A DNA stretch of 64,000 nucleotides from Yamadazyma tenuis (taxonomy: Eukaryota; Ascomycota; Pichiomycetes; Serinales; Debaryomycetaceae): positions 947,001 through 1,011,000 of the forward strand of contig NC_089463.1 of NCBI RefSeq assembly GCF_029203305.1. Direction: 5' to 3'. The notes under the pieces are model-generated. The model had not been told where the DNA came from and did not search any database. It saw nothing but the letters and a program-made list of their open reading frames with translations. How positions within the stretch are numbered: position 1 is the stretch's first letter; the number at the start of each line of letters is the position of its first letter. Of this stretch, positions 46,292-56,065 are shown piece by piece. Position numbers and translations under genes: made by a program.

Positions 46292-49093
46292 ATGAGTGAT
46301 TCTGAGAAAACCTCCACTGATGTGGAGCAGATCACGAAACATAAACCAGTACTGAAACCTGAGAACCCAACCACGGCGGCTGCATCTACCTCTCCCGAAA
46401 CCGACCTTACTTCCTCTGTGGCCACTGCTGACGACAAATTCAAGGTTCCACGAAGCCTCAAACTCGATTTGAATTCTCCTACGGCTCCTACCACTTCCTC
46501 GTCAACACCCTTGTTGTCACCCTCGTTGCCAATAGGTCCGTCGTCCTCCGACTTGGTGATGCCCGTAGGCTCTACAAAGCTTGACAAAACAGTGCTATCC
46601 AACCTAAATAAATCGTTGAAAGTCAAACAAAAAATCATCAGCACTAAGGAGCCCCAGCCCAAGAACATCAGCGAAATCGTCAACCGGTCACCCCAAGCAT
46701 CGACGTTCCCTGGGAACATCACCGGCAACCCTTCCGCGATATCCTCTACCAACGACATTCTGGAGAGTGTACCAAATCTCCAACTCAACGAAGACAAAAC
46801 TTCGACCGGAGTTCCTTCCATAATTCTGAAGAAGCCTAAGAAAATCCCCAAACAAAACTCGACTCGGACAGATATATTTGCTGCCAAGCTTGCTAGTGCT
46901 GTGGATGATGTTGATTCTTCTGACAGCGACGAAACGTTTGTGTACGAGCACAACATTAATGAAGACTACAATAACGATGAAATCAACGACATAAACCAAG
47001 AGTCTGAACAACATAACGATAATAATACCCCCTCAGACGACGAACACAACAACGATGATACGACACAGAAACCTGAAAATGAAGATCAACATGACGAGAC
47101 TGCTGGAAATGGTAGTGGTGAACTTACTACTATTCTTCCCGGTCCTTCAGGCCAACAAAAATCCGACTTGACGGACTTACCGTCATTGTCCAAACCTGCT
47201 GATGACTATTCAACCAAAGATCCTGTCCCCAAAAAAGCAGCGTCTCAGGGGCCTCACAATGGTTCTTTCAACGGTCATCAGTTACTTGATGGGTTGATAA
47301 ATAAAAACCTTCGTCCACCTACTCAGAGAACCTTATCCAACCGATCTGTCTCACCTTCCGAGGACAACAGAAGACCCGTTAGTCCTTTCAATAATTCTTC
47401 CTATGCTTCGTCTACCAACCAAGGGTATGGTACTGTTCAGTATAAACCCAACTCGAACGTGAGTGACTTCGATAAGTTTTCAGCTTATCAAGATGTTACG
47501 GATGAAATGGAAAGTGATAGTGCTTATGAATCTGACAATGAAACTCAGAAGACATCTAGGCCCTTCCAAGCTAATGATCTGAGGAGACCAAATTCTACCA
47601 TCAATGGCGATGCTGAAAACATCGAAGCTGAAGACACCAACGTGGAGACTGAAGATGATGACATTGACGTGGACGACATCTCGTCTCACGACTCGTTTAC
47701 CTCTTCAAAGAATATGGTTTCATCTTCTACCACTGCTCCACAAAAGTCAGGACATAAATCTTCAGTAGAATCGACGAAAAAAGTTAGCAGCGTTGAACCA
47801 ACAAATTCTATCACCAGTAAGAAGAAGAGATCGGTAACGTCCTCCTCGAAGTTAAGGTCGACTACTTCGAAACTCTTTGATAAGAAAGGTTCCCAACCGC
47901 GGAGATACAGTATCATCCCAGATGACCTTGATATCGAGGATTTCGATGACGAATTGATTTACTATGACAATGTGAGGTTTCCTCACAATGGGAACAACAC
48001 TAACAATAACAGCTTAAATTTCAATGAAAACTCTCCGTTGATAAACCCCAGAATTCCCCATTACAGGTCTTTAAATTTGAATCCTCAAAATCTCAGAAGA
48101 ATGAACAAGACAAAACGGTACTTGTCTACTGGACAACAAATCTCAACCAATCCAGGTTCTCCAACTCCTCATCGTTCTGCCCCTGCCTATGCTAATGCAA
48201 ATGTAAATGCTATCGTAAATACTGGAAACAGTAATGGTACGAACAATAACAGTGATATTTTCCCATTCCCGTATCCGGAACAGCCAAATAACCAGGCATA
48301 TTATTTTGGATTTGATAATTATGACGAAGAAACAGGATCAATCAATGAGAATCAATATGACAAGCCCACCAGAAAACAATCGGGAATGTTCAGCAATCAC
48401 CATTTGTCGAATAGTAATAATCATTTTTTACTTCCACGTAAGAACTCGTTTGCATACTCAAACTATGGAGCCGTCAAAAAGACAGTTTATACAATGATTA
48501 GTATCATCAGTATTCTTAGTGTTGGGTTCTTATTTGGTTTTTTTATTGCTTCCACAAAAGACTTGTCAAACGTAGCTATCACTGACGTCCAAAGTGCAGT
48601 GGTCAGTCAAGATGAGTTGATATTTAATATTGTGGTTGAAGCTGTTAATCCAGGATGGTTCACAATTGGCGTGAAAGATGTCGAGCTTGATATCTTTGCG
48701 CGAAGTGGATACTTACCTCCAAGTGAAATGGGTGGGAGTGAGGTTCAAAACCAATTGGAAAGTGCTGTCGAGACCGTATTACTCGGGACCATTCACAACT
48801 TGGAAACGGAGATGACTTTTGAAGGGGTGATTCTACATAAAGAACTAATCCAACAGGTAGGAGAAGTCAAGTTGTTACAGCCTGGTAAAAATTTAACCAA
48901 TGCCATCAGCAGCAGTAATGACACTGTTCCCGATAACTCCGCTAAATGGGCAGTGATCTCTAAGTCCCCTTTTGATCTCATAGTAAAAGGTGTCCTCAAG
49001 TATAATTTGCCCTTAAGTTCGGGTGTCAAATCAGTGGTGGTAACGAAAACCAGCTACATAGATCCCAATGCAGCCGAAGGAGAGCGTATTTGA
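46292..49093 (+). CDS. VAC7: Vacuolar membrane protein Vac7, activator of Fab1
   Basis: Vac7 activates the Fab1 PtdIns3P 5-kinase and so controls vacuole size and inheritance. The first ~725 residues are hydrophilic, Ser/Asn/Asp-rich and disordered. One membrane span (TVYTMISIISILSVGFLFGFF-like, about residues 732-753) is followed by a conserved luminal domain: VAITDVQSAVVSQDELIFNI, VVEAVNPGWFTIGVKDVELD and IFARSGYLPPSEMGG, which is the Vac7 family signature and resembles an LEA-2-like beta sandwich. The C-terminus ends about 180 residues after the span. The type II topology, length (933) and motif order fit S. cerevisiae Vac7 (1165). Confidence 0.9.
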   Translation: MSDSEKTSTDVEQITKHKPVLKPENPTTAAASTSPETDLTSSVATADDKFKVPRSLKLDLNSPTAPTTSSSTPLLSPSLPIGPSSSDLVMPVGSTKLDKTVLSNLNKSLKVKQKIISTKEPQPKNISEIVNRSPQASTFPGNITGNPSAISSTNDILESVPNLQLNEDKTSTGVPSIILKKPKKIPKQNSTRTDIFAAKLASAVDDVDSSDSDETFVYEHNINEDYNNDEINDINQESEQHNDNNTPSDDEHNNDDTTQKPENEDQHDETAGNGSGELTTILPGPSGQQKSDLTDLPSLSKPADDYSTKDPVPKKAASQGPHNGSFNGHQLLDGLINKNLRPPTQRTLSNRSVSPSEDNRRPVSPFNNSSYASSTNQGYGTVQYKPNSNVSDFDKFSAYQDVTDEMESDSAYESDNETQKTSRPFQANDLRRPNSTINGDAENIEAEDTNVETEDDDIDVDDISSHDSFTSSKNMVSSSTTAPQKSGHKSSVESTKKVSSVEPTNSITSKKKRSVTSSSKLRSTTSKLFDKKGSQPRRYSIIPDDLDIEDFDDELIYYDNVRFPHNGNNTNNNSLNFNENSPLINPRIPHYRSLNLNPQNLRRMNKTKRYLSTGQQISTNPGSPTPHRSAPAYANANVNAIVNTGNSNGTNNNSDIFPFPYPEQPNNQAYYFGFDNYDEETGSINENQYDKPTRKQSGMFSNHHLSNSNNHFLLPRKNSFAYSNYGAVKKTVYTMISIISILSVGFLFGFFIASTKDLSNVAITDVQSAVVSQDELIFNIVVEAVNPGWFTIGVKDVELDIFARSGYLPPSEMGGSEVQNQLESAVETVLLGTIHNLETEMTFEGVILHKELIQQVGEVKLLQPGKNLTNAISSSNDTVPDNSAKWAVISKSPFDLIVKGVLKYNLPLSSGVKSVVVTKTSYIDPNAAEGERI

Positions 49094-49120
49094 AAATGTA
49101 TATTTATTGCGCAATTGTTG

Positions 49121-50704
49121 CTAGTTAAGTATGTAGTTGAACAAATCATCATTACCATACATTTTCCGGGGAACTAGCTGATACTTGAACGGTTTGGGAT
49201 CAAAGCTGGTGGCCCGTGGATTACTGTTTCCCTTAAAAGGATCCTTTTCCATAGCCAATCTTTTGTCTCTTGGAGACGAGATTTTGAAGCAAAGCAACAA
49301 CCTGCACACTAAAATGTACATCTCTTTGAATGCAAACATGTTTCCTGAGCACATTCTAATTCCTTTTCCGAACGCAAAGTGACTGATGGCATCACTATGC
49401 TTCAATTTGCCCTTGTCTAACCACCGGTATGGATCAAAGGTATATGGGTGCAAAAAATGAGTTTCGTCATGGTTGGCTGCGAAAGCGTTCATAATTAAAG
49501 TTGCACCTTCAGGAACAACGATTCCCTGATATTGAAACGATTTAGTGGTAGCCCGAGGCAATCCTAAAGGCAACACAGTGAAGTATCGCAATGTTTCTTG
49601 GATGAGGGCCATAATAAAAGAACACTCACACTCTGCTACCACTTTGTGCCATACATTCATAGGTGTTTGGTATAGTGATAAGAGTTCTCCAACTGCGATT
49701 TCCTGGAAATTAGAACCAAGAGGATGCGTACTCAACTGTCCAAATAAATGTTCCAAGTTCAAGGGAGTGTTGTCAAGCCCAGCACTCACCATCGTCAAGC
49801 AAATGGTCTTCAATTCTGTGAAATCAATTCCTTTGGGGTTTGTGAGCAGGTAGAAGTCCCTAATCAAATTGGGATGCTCCGAAGGCTTCTCGCTTCTGTT
49901 CTTGTAAAGGGTCTTCATATAAAAGTCTCTTTCTTCACGAGATTCACGAGTAGCACTCTCAGGAATAATATACCTTAAGATTGGGAAGAAGTCCAAGATG
50001 TTGGAAACGGGAGATCTGAGTTTGATGATTTTGTTCTCACACTTGATGATTTTATCTGCTAATTCTTTATCATGTCTATAACAGTCCAACTTACAGCCAT
50101 AAGTAATGAACACTGCAGTCCTTAAAGAAAAGTATTGAAAATTCTTTATAAGGTTGACATCAGGATGAATAATATACGGGTTTGTGCTGGGCTGGAAACA
50201 AAGAGTGGGATTCAGAAGGAAAATCATCTTAATAGTGTATTTTGTCTCATCATCAAGAACAGCAACTAGTAACTTGGTATTTTTTCCATTCAAAGCCTGT
50301 GAAATCACCTGCTTTCGTTTTTTGAAGGTCTTGCCGAAGGGAGTGGTTCCAATGGTGAACTCTTTTGTGGACGACACCAAGTTATGGAAAGTATACTGCA
50401 TAGGTCTTGAATTCACACAAGTTTTCTTCCAGATTTCAGAAACGTCTTTAAACGAGTTCACCACGATTACACTCTTGTTTCCCAATCTAATCTGAAAAAT
50501 AGGCTGCCTGTATTCATTTGCCCATTCCATGAACAATTTTGCTGGGTTCTTTTGTACCTGCAAGATGTTTCCCACAAGAGGGTGCCCCGGAATTTGAAAA
50601 ATCCCAGGAAACAGCTTTCCTCCTAAATAGTCATATTTATCCAACACCAACACCACAGCAATCCCTAACAACACCAAAAGAAAGCATTTGAGTGCGGCTG
50701 GCAT
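49121..50704 (-). CDS. Cytochrome P450 monooxygenase
   Basis: Membrane-anchored P450. From the ATG at 50704 the N-terminus has an anchor (ALKCFLLVLLGIAVVLVL) then the Pro-rich FPGIFQIPGHPLVGN. The I-helix is SAGLDNTPLN, with Asn replacing the first Thr of the usual AGxDTT. The ExxR motif is ETLR in QETLRYF, the PERF-like region reads FDPYRWL, and the heme-binding loop is FAFGKGIRMCSG with Cys452 as thiolate ligand. It is not Erg11 or Erg5, and does not look like the alkane CYP52 family; it is closer to the phenylacetate-hydroxylase-like group, but I cannot name substrate or subfamily. 527 residues. Convergent with VAC7, 27 bases apart. The open frame extends upstream only through non-ATG codons. 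Confidence 0.88.
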   Translation of the reverse strand: MPAALKCFLLVLLGIAVVLVLDKYDYLGGKLFPGIFQIPGHPLVGNILQVQKNPAKLFMEWANEYRQPIFQIRLGNKSVIVVNSFKDVSEIWKKTCVNSRPMQYTFHNLVSSTKEFTIGTTPFGKTFKKRKQVISQALNGKNTKLLVAVLDDETKYTIKMIFLLNPTLCFQPSTNPYIIHPDVNLIKNFQYFSLRTAVFITYGCKLDCYRHDKELADKIIKCENKIIKLRSPVSNILDFFPILRYIIPESATRESREERDFYMKTLYKNRSEKPSEHPNLIRDFYLLTNPKGIDFTELKTICLTMVSAGLDNTPLNLEHLFGQLSTHPLGSNFQEIAVGELLSLYQTPMNVWHKVVAECECSFIMALIQETLRYFTVLPLGLPRATTKSFQYQGIVVPEGATLIMNAFAANHDETHFLHPYTFDPYRWLDKGKLKHSDAISHFAFGKGIRMCSGNMFAFKEMYILVCRLLLCFKISSPRDKRLAMEKDPFKGNSNPRATSFDPKPFKYQLVPRKMYGNDDLFNYILN

Positions 50705-50846
50705 AAGTTCTAGCAGACACTTGATTGTAGATAAGTTTTGCAACCCAGTTAAAATCGCAAAAACCTGCAGTTTACAAACAAAGCTTAAGAACAAACATAT
50801 TTTTATGAGAACGGAATATACGAAGGTCTAAATACAAGCATGTTAA

Positions 50847-53432
50847 CTAACTGTTGGAAGTGTAGTTTCCAGCATTCAAGTTGCTGATACAGTTGACAAG
50901 CTGGCCGTTGCAAGTGATGGTGTTTTGAATGTGGTTGAACACCGAAAACTTCAACTGAATACCAGAATTATCTTCTGCAGCCTTGCCGTTAGTCATAAAT
51001 CTAGCTATCAACTTTTCGTCTGGGTTTTCTTCAGTCAAGTTGACCGGTTGAGTGAATCTCCAGGTGATTCTGTTTTTGTCTTTGTTAAAAGTACCCGTAG
51101 GTCTGGAGCTAGCGGAAGTGGCCTCAGTATCCAGCTTCAAAGCAACAGACACCACCAAATTATTCAAAACAATTGAAGAAGTGAAGTTAGGGTTCAACTT
51201 CACATTGATCATCAAGCTCGCTTGGTGGTCCTCGAATTTCCAGATCGAATGCACAAACACGGGAATCTGATCAATATCCAAGGATTGTTCAATGTACTTT
51301 ATACCACCCAAGGTCTTGTTCAACACTAAAGCCGGGTTGATCTCAAATACTTCATCGTCCAATCTTTCCACAAACGTGTTATTTAGCATCACCTTGTCAA
51401 ACTTGTTGGGGATTCTGACTTGGAGGGCACTGGAGGAGTTACCTTGATAATTGAAGGCCAATTCTCCAATGATGCTCGACTTATTCAAAATATCCAGTTG
51501 AAAGTTGACATTGATCACCTGAGAATTGGACAAGTTCAAACCAGGAATCAAGTTGGAGATCAATTCGTTGTGGTTGAACAAATCGTGCTTATTGGCAGTA
51601 GACGCCAATGAACTTCCGGTGACTTGGGAACTCAATGGAGGTTGGATCGGGTGCGGAGGCTCGATAACAGATTCTCTGGTATTGGGCAAGGAGTGGAAAA
51701 TTTGAGACTGAATCTCACTCCTACCCGGGTGAGCAACTCTCCTGGCTGGTGGTGGTGCCGGAGCAGGAGCAGCAGACCTGGAGGGAGAGCTGGCACCAAT
51801 AGGCCCGTTTGTGGATTGTCCATTTGTGGGTTGTCCGTTTGTGATCGCGAAGCCGTTAGGCAATGAAGAAAGCCCATCAGCAGCTTCTTCCGAATCTTTC
51901 ACGTCAGGTTCAGGCAACTCAAACTTTTCCAGTCTCTGCACCTTTGGCGAAGTCTGGAAATTCTTCAAGTCATCGCCGCTTTCAAAGCTGTATTGCGTAT
52001 GCCTTGATTTGTTCATGGACAAGTAGTCGTTGTTTGAGGCGACCTGAGGAGGCAAGTCCAAGCTGTTTTGCTGGAGCATGGAAGGCTTGTTCTCGTCTTC
52101 GTCCAGTGAGTCGTCTGAGTATTTGACGACGTTGGGAGATTTGGGCACATCAGGCTCAACTTCCTCTGGTTCAGGCGAGAAGGGTGAGGGAAGTATGGGT
52201 AAGTCCCTGTTGGGGTTGGACAGGGAGGACGTCTGGCGTGGGGCAGCAGGCTGGTAAGGGTCCTGGGCTGGTGCGAGGGTCAGCGGAGGCAGGTAAGTGG
52301 GGGCTTGGTAGGAAGCTTCGTGAGAGGATGGGGCCAGCTCGACCGGCTGCTGCCTCACTGGCGCTACTGGCGCGACTGGCGCGACGGGGGTAACGGGAGC
52401 AACGGGGGCAGCACTCGTGGCCTCGGACGGGGCAAACGAAGTCCTTCGCGGCGCTTGGGCGGCGGACACCGCGCGGTCCAGTGACTGCACCACCTCGTCC
52501 TCCCTCAAATTGGTAAGATGCGTCAAGTTCGTACTGGCCGTCTGATTCGAGTAAATCAGTTCCAAGTCCGTCGAAGTCTTACCCTTTCTCTTCCTTCCGC
52601 CAAAGATAGACCCTACCCGCGATCTCAATTTGACCTTCTCCTTCTTCTCCTTCTCTGAGTGCAACAACTTGGAATTTCTATTGGCCTTTTCCTTTTTGGT
52701 CTTTCCAGAACCTAAGTGCAGAGCACCGTGGAGGCTCCCCGCCGAAGTCTTGAGCAATGGTGGGTACGTCGCACCCAACAACACGTTCAAGTAGTTGTCC
52801 ATTTCATTGTTGATATTGAAGTTGGACAATATGAATTTCAAAGAGTTTTCGTTGGCGGCTTGCAATTTCGCCCCATCCGCCCCTGTAGTATTAAACAAGT
52901 CGATGAGCAGTCCCACCACCAACGACTTCTCGTTCTGTTTGAAGTTCTTGAAATTTTCCAAAACTTGCAAGGACTTGGAATTCCATCTGTATTCATCAAT
53001 GGGATTGCCCGAGGCAAGTTCGGTCAACTCCTGATTGTTGATGACCAACTCGCTGTACTTGATGTCATTATTGATCATGTTTACCAAGGGGCTGACCATG
53101 TGCAATTTCAAAAACTTGATCAAGTGATCGTTGGACGAGATATTGAGGTGTAGTGATTGCAAATAGTGGTCCCAGATGCTGGGGATCAAGCCGGCTTCTT
53201 TCTGGGAGTTCAAGTACAGGGAAAGGGGGACTGCCTGCGAGGAAACCAAGTTTTTCAACTCATAGTTTTGTTTCTGCAAACAGTTGATGTAGGCTTCGAA
53301 AAATTGGATTAATCTATTGGCAAGGTCGGAAGTGTGGCGAACACCTTCGTTGACAAGCGAGGCACTTTGCTCCGGGGTCTTGGATGTGAGGATCGATGTA
53401 GTGAAATCCGAGGATGTGTCCAAGTCAGACAT
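50847..53432 (-). CDS. SYP1: Endocytic adaptor Syp1 (F-BAR and muHD)
   Basis: Early-arriving endocytic adaptor and septin-associated protein (FCHo family). The N-terminal ~260 residues are helical and open with SILTSKTPEQSASLVNEGV, similar to the yeast Syp1 F-BAR start, but the rest of the F-BAR is divergent and seems short. A basic patch (about 255-300) and a Pro/Ala/Ser-rich linker with a VAPVAPVAPV repeat follow. The C-terminal mu-homology domain (about residues 590-861) is well conserved: NLSNSQVINVNFQLDIL, ALQVRIPNKFDKVMLNN, NPDEKLIARFMTN and QLKFSVFNH. The linker contains NPF-like and DPY-like short motifs typical of endocytic proteins. Divergent from MEP2. Confidence 0.82.
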   Translation of the reverse strand: MSDLDTSSDFTTSILTSKTPEQSASLVNEGVRHTSDLANRLIQFFEAYINCLQKQNYELKNLVSSQAVPLSLYLNSQKEAGLIPSIWDHYLQSLHLNISSNDHLIKFLKLHMVSPLVNMINNDIKYSELVINNQELTELASGNPIDEYRWNSKSLQVLENFKNFKQNEKSLVVGLLIDLFNTTGADGAKLQAANENSLKFILSNFNINNEMDNYLNVLLGATYPPLLKTSAGSLHGALHLGSGKTKKEKANRNSKLLHSEKEKKEKVKLRSRVGSIFGGRKRKGKTSTDLELIYSNQTASTNLTHLTNLREDEVVQSLDRAVSAAQAPRRTSFAPSEATSAAPVAPVTPVAPVAPVAPVRQQPVELAPSSHEASYQAPTYLPPLTLAPAQDPYQPAAPRQTSSLSNPNRDLPILPSPFSPEPEEVEPDVPKSPNVVKYSDDSLDEDENKPSMLQQNSLDLPPQVASNNDYLSMNKSRHTQYSFESGDDLKNFQTSPKVQRLEKFELPEPDVKDSEEAADGLSSLPNGFAITNGQPTNGQSTNGPIGASSPSRSAAPAPAPPPARRVAHPGRSEIQSQIFHSLPNTRESVIEPPHPIQPPLSSQVTGSSLASTANKHDLFNHNELISNLIPGLNLSNSQVINVNFQLDILNKSSIIGELAFNYQGNSSSALQVRIPNKFDKVMLNNTFVERLDDEVFEINPALVLNKTLGGIKYIEQSLDIDQIPVFVHSIWKFEDHQASLMINVKLNPNFTSSIVLNNLVVSVALKLDTEATSASSRPTGTFNKDKNRITWRFTQPVNLTEENPDEKLIARFMTNGKAAEDNSGIQLKFSVFNHIQNTITCNGQLVNCISNLNAGNYTSNS

Positions 53433-54403
53433 TGGTATTAGGAGGAAGGGTGGGAATGGATGGTTAGTGGTTGTGGTTGAGAAACGCGGGCTCGCGAGAA
53501 ATGTCGGTGATGTCGGAGGGAGGTCGGGTCACGTCGGGCACGTGACAGGTGGACAGAGGCGAGTGTCGTGTGGAAGTCGTGTCGGAGTCGTGTCGCGGTA
53601 TAACCTAGTAGCATTCGCATCACGACATCTTTCGCACTGCCGGTGTGGTTCTACCCGGCTCGTGCGGACGCGCACATTCACCTCCAAGTGTGCCGGCACC
53701 GTGCGCAACCCAACGCCCAATGGCTATTTATCAGATGAAGATTACCGTCGAGACATTGTCTCCCATCCGGGCCACTTTCACTGATAAGCGACATTTGAGT
53801 CAAAACCCTGTTCTCCCCACCAGTCTCCCAATTTTGAACCAGCTAGCCCGTTACTTGACTGGTCACATGCAGCCTGGTTTGGAAACAATAAACTATCCCC
53901 CCCAATAAGCCTCGCCCGTTAGATAACATGTGAGAGAGAGAGAGATCTACTAACATAGCACAATGCGCTGACTCAATATGTTTACGAGCTCCGAAACCGG
54001 CGGATTTGCTAAATAATAATCGTCTCTAGAATAACATTTCCCAAATCGCTTTCAATAAAAACATGGGAAAAAGCCGTAAGCCCTTGAGTGCGATAAGAAT
54101 GCGCGCAATATTGGAACCAACGGTTTTCCCTTTGTTTCAGGTAGGGCTGTTAATGCGATCAAGTAGGAGGACGGGCCATGAGAATGATACTACCCCAGGT
54201 TCCATCACCACCCATCGATAATGAAAATCCAAGAAAAAATTAGCCGGAAGCGGTGTATTCAAATGCCCATCGCTTTCAGCCCAACTATCTGCAGATCGCG
54301 GGCTCCGATTGGCTGGGCCATGCGCGTTTATCTTATCGTACATCTGGTGCCAATGTATATAAAAGATCATCTAACTGCCCAAGGGTTAAACTAACCAAAT
54401 AAT
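53433..54403. promoter_or_regulatory. Divergent promoter of SYP1 and MEP2 with GATA sites
   Basis: 971 bases. MEP2 side: a TATATAAAA box at 54356-54364; overlapping minus-strand GATAAG and GATAAA at 54327-54337; GATAAG at 54092-54097; and CGATAA near 54216. These are Gat1/Gln3-type nitrogen control sites. A TGACTCA Gcn4-like site lies at 53969-53975. SYP1 side: CACGTGAC (Cbf1-like) at 53539-53546. A GA dinucleotide run lies near 53932-53944. Confidence 0.55.
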
Positions 54404-55921
54404 ATGAGTAGCGCTACAGACTTCCCCGGTACGGGAGATGGAGGCGATGTCTTCGAATTGAACTTGAACGACCAGTTCGACTCGGGCGATATGGTATGGG
54501 TCGGTACTTCTGCCGCTTTGGTGTGGATTATGATTCCAGGAATTGGATTATTATACTCGGGAATTTCTAGAAAGAAGCACGCCTTGTCCCTTTTATGGGC
54601 ATCCATGATGGCTGCGTGTTTAACCGGTTTCCACTGGTTCTTCTGGGGTTACTCGTTGGTTTTCTCTCATGGAGGTAACGAGTCGGTGTTTTTGGGAACT
54701 TTAAATAACTTTTGTCTTAAAGGCGTTTTCGGTGCTCCTGGTGTGGTCACCACTGTTCCCGACATCTTGTTCTGTTTTTTCCAGGGTATGTTCGCCGCTG
54801 TTACTGCCATTTTGATGGTTGGTGCTGGTTGCGAAAGAGCCAGACTTGGACCAATGATGGTTTTCCTTTTCATCTGGTTAACCGTTGTGTACTGCCCAAT
54901 TGCCTACTGGACTTGGGGTACTAACGGGTGGTTGTTTAACTTGGGAGCCTTGGATTATGCCGGAGGTGGCCCAGTCCACGAAAACTCCGGTTTTGCAGCT
55001 TTGGCCTACTCCTTGGTGTTGGGTAAGAGACACGACCCGGTTGCTACCGGTAAAGTTCCAAAGTACAAACCACACTCGGTACAACTGATTGTGTTGGGAA
55101 CAGTGTTTTTGTGGTTTGGATGGTTTGGTTTCAACGGGGGTTCTACTGGTAACTCCAGTATCAGATCCTGGTACGCCAATGTCAACACCAATGTGGCTGC
55201 TGCCTCTGGTGGATTGACATGGATGTTTGTAGACTGGTTCAGAACTGGTGGAAAGTGGTCCACCGTGGGTTTGTGTTTGGGAGCCCTTTCTGGTTTGGTG
55301 GCCATCACCCCAGCCGCTGGGTTTGTGCCTGTATACTTCTCGGTGGCTTTCGGTATTGTTCCAGGTATCGTTTGTAACTTTGCCGTTGACTTGAAGGACT
55401 ACTTGCAAATTGACGATGGTATGGATGTGTTTGCTTTACACGGAATTGGTGGATACATTGGATCGATTATGACTGGTCTTTTCGCAGCCGATTACATTGC
55501 AGCTTCTGACGGATCGGTGGCTGGAGACGCCTCCTTAAGAATCGCTGGAGGTTGGATCAACCACCACTGGAAGCAAGTGGGTTACCAATTTGCAGCTGCC
55601 ACCTCCACTGGTTTGTGGTCGTTTGTGGTCACTGCCCTTATTTTGTATGGTATGGACAGAATTCCTCAGTTGAGAATCAGATTGCACGAAGACGAAGAGT
55701 TGTTGGGAACCGATATTGCCCAAATTGGTGAATTCACCTACCACGACGATGAAGAAGCTGCCGATCACGAAGCTTATGTGATTGAGCCAATCAGATCCAC
55801 GGACGCCAGATTGGCCAAGTTGAAAGCCGACACTTCGAATAATGTCAATGCTGAAGAATTGGTCGGAGAACTGCCAAAGGTTGATGGTAGCGATAGCGAT
55901 AATAAGAGCAAGGAAGTTTAG
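54404..55921 (+). CDS. MEP2: High-affinity ammonium permease Mep2
   Basis: Plasma-membrane ammonium transporter and, in Candida and Saccharomyces, a sensor for filamentous growth under nitrogen limitation. The 505-residue protein has eleven membrane segments of the Amt/Mep/Rh fold and the signature DFAGGGPVHENSGFAALAY-like block (here with DYAGGG). The twin histidines His192 and His346 (ALHGIGGY) are present; Mep1/Mep3 types replace the first, so this is Mep2-type. The cytosolic tail begins RIPQLRIRLHEDEELLGTD and includes the conserved DIAQIGEFTY segment. Residue 228 is a CTG codon (55085-55087) where C. albicans Mep2 has Ser. Codon use is strongly biased (TTG for Leu), suggesting high expression. 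Confidence 0.94.
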   Translation: MSSATDFPGTGDGGDVFELNLNDQFDSGDMVWVGTSAALVWIMIPGIGLLYSGISRKKHALSLLWASMMAACLTGFHWFFWGYSLVFSHGGNESVFLGTLNNFCLKGVFGAPGVVTTVPDILFCFFQGMFAAVTAILMVGAGCERARLGPMMVFLFIWLTVVYCPIAYWTWGTNGWLFNLGALDYAGGGPVHENSGFAALAYSLVLGKRHDPVATGKVPKYKPHSVQLIVLGTVFLWFGWFGFNGGSTGNSSIRSWYANVNTNVAAASGGLTWMFVDWFRTGGKWSTVGLCLGALSGLVAITPAAGFVPVYFSVAFGIVPGIVCNFAVDLKDYLQIDDGMDVFALHGIGGYIGSIMTGLFAADYIAASDGSVAGDASLRIAGGWINHHWKQVGYQFAAATSTGLWSFVVTALILYGMDRIPQLRIRLHEDEELLGTDIAQIGEFTYHDDEEAADHEAYVIEPIRSTDARLAKLKADTSNNVNAEELVGELPKVDGSDSDNKSKEV

Positions 55922-56065
55922 TATTGTTTTAATGTATAATATGTGATAACCCAATAGATTTCTGTGCGATTTTATATCCGTTTTAGTATTTATTTTACTG
56001 GTATACATTAATATTTACGGCCGTACTTAAATTCCATAACCTTTTATGTTGGTAACACCACCTCT

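Noticed and set aside
53728..53736. TTATCAGAT, a perfect inverse ATCTGATAA, upstream of SYP1/MEP2
   Set aside because: Neither neighbour is an iron gene; most likely a chance match, and it tempers the SFU1 site.
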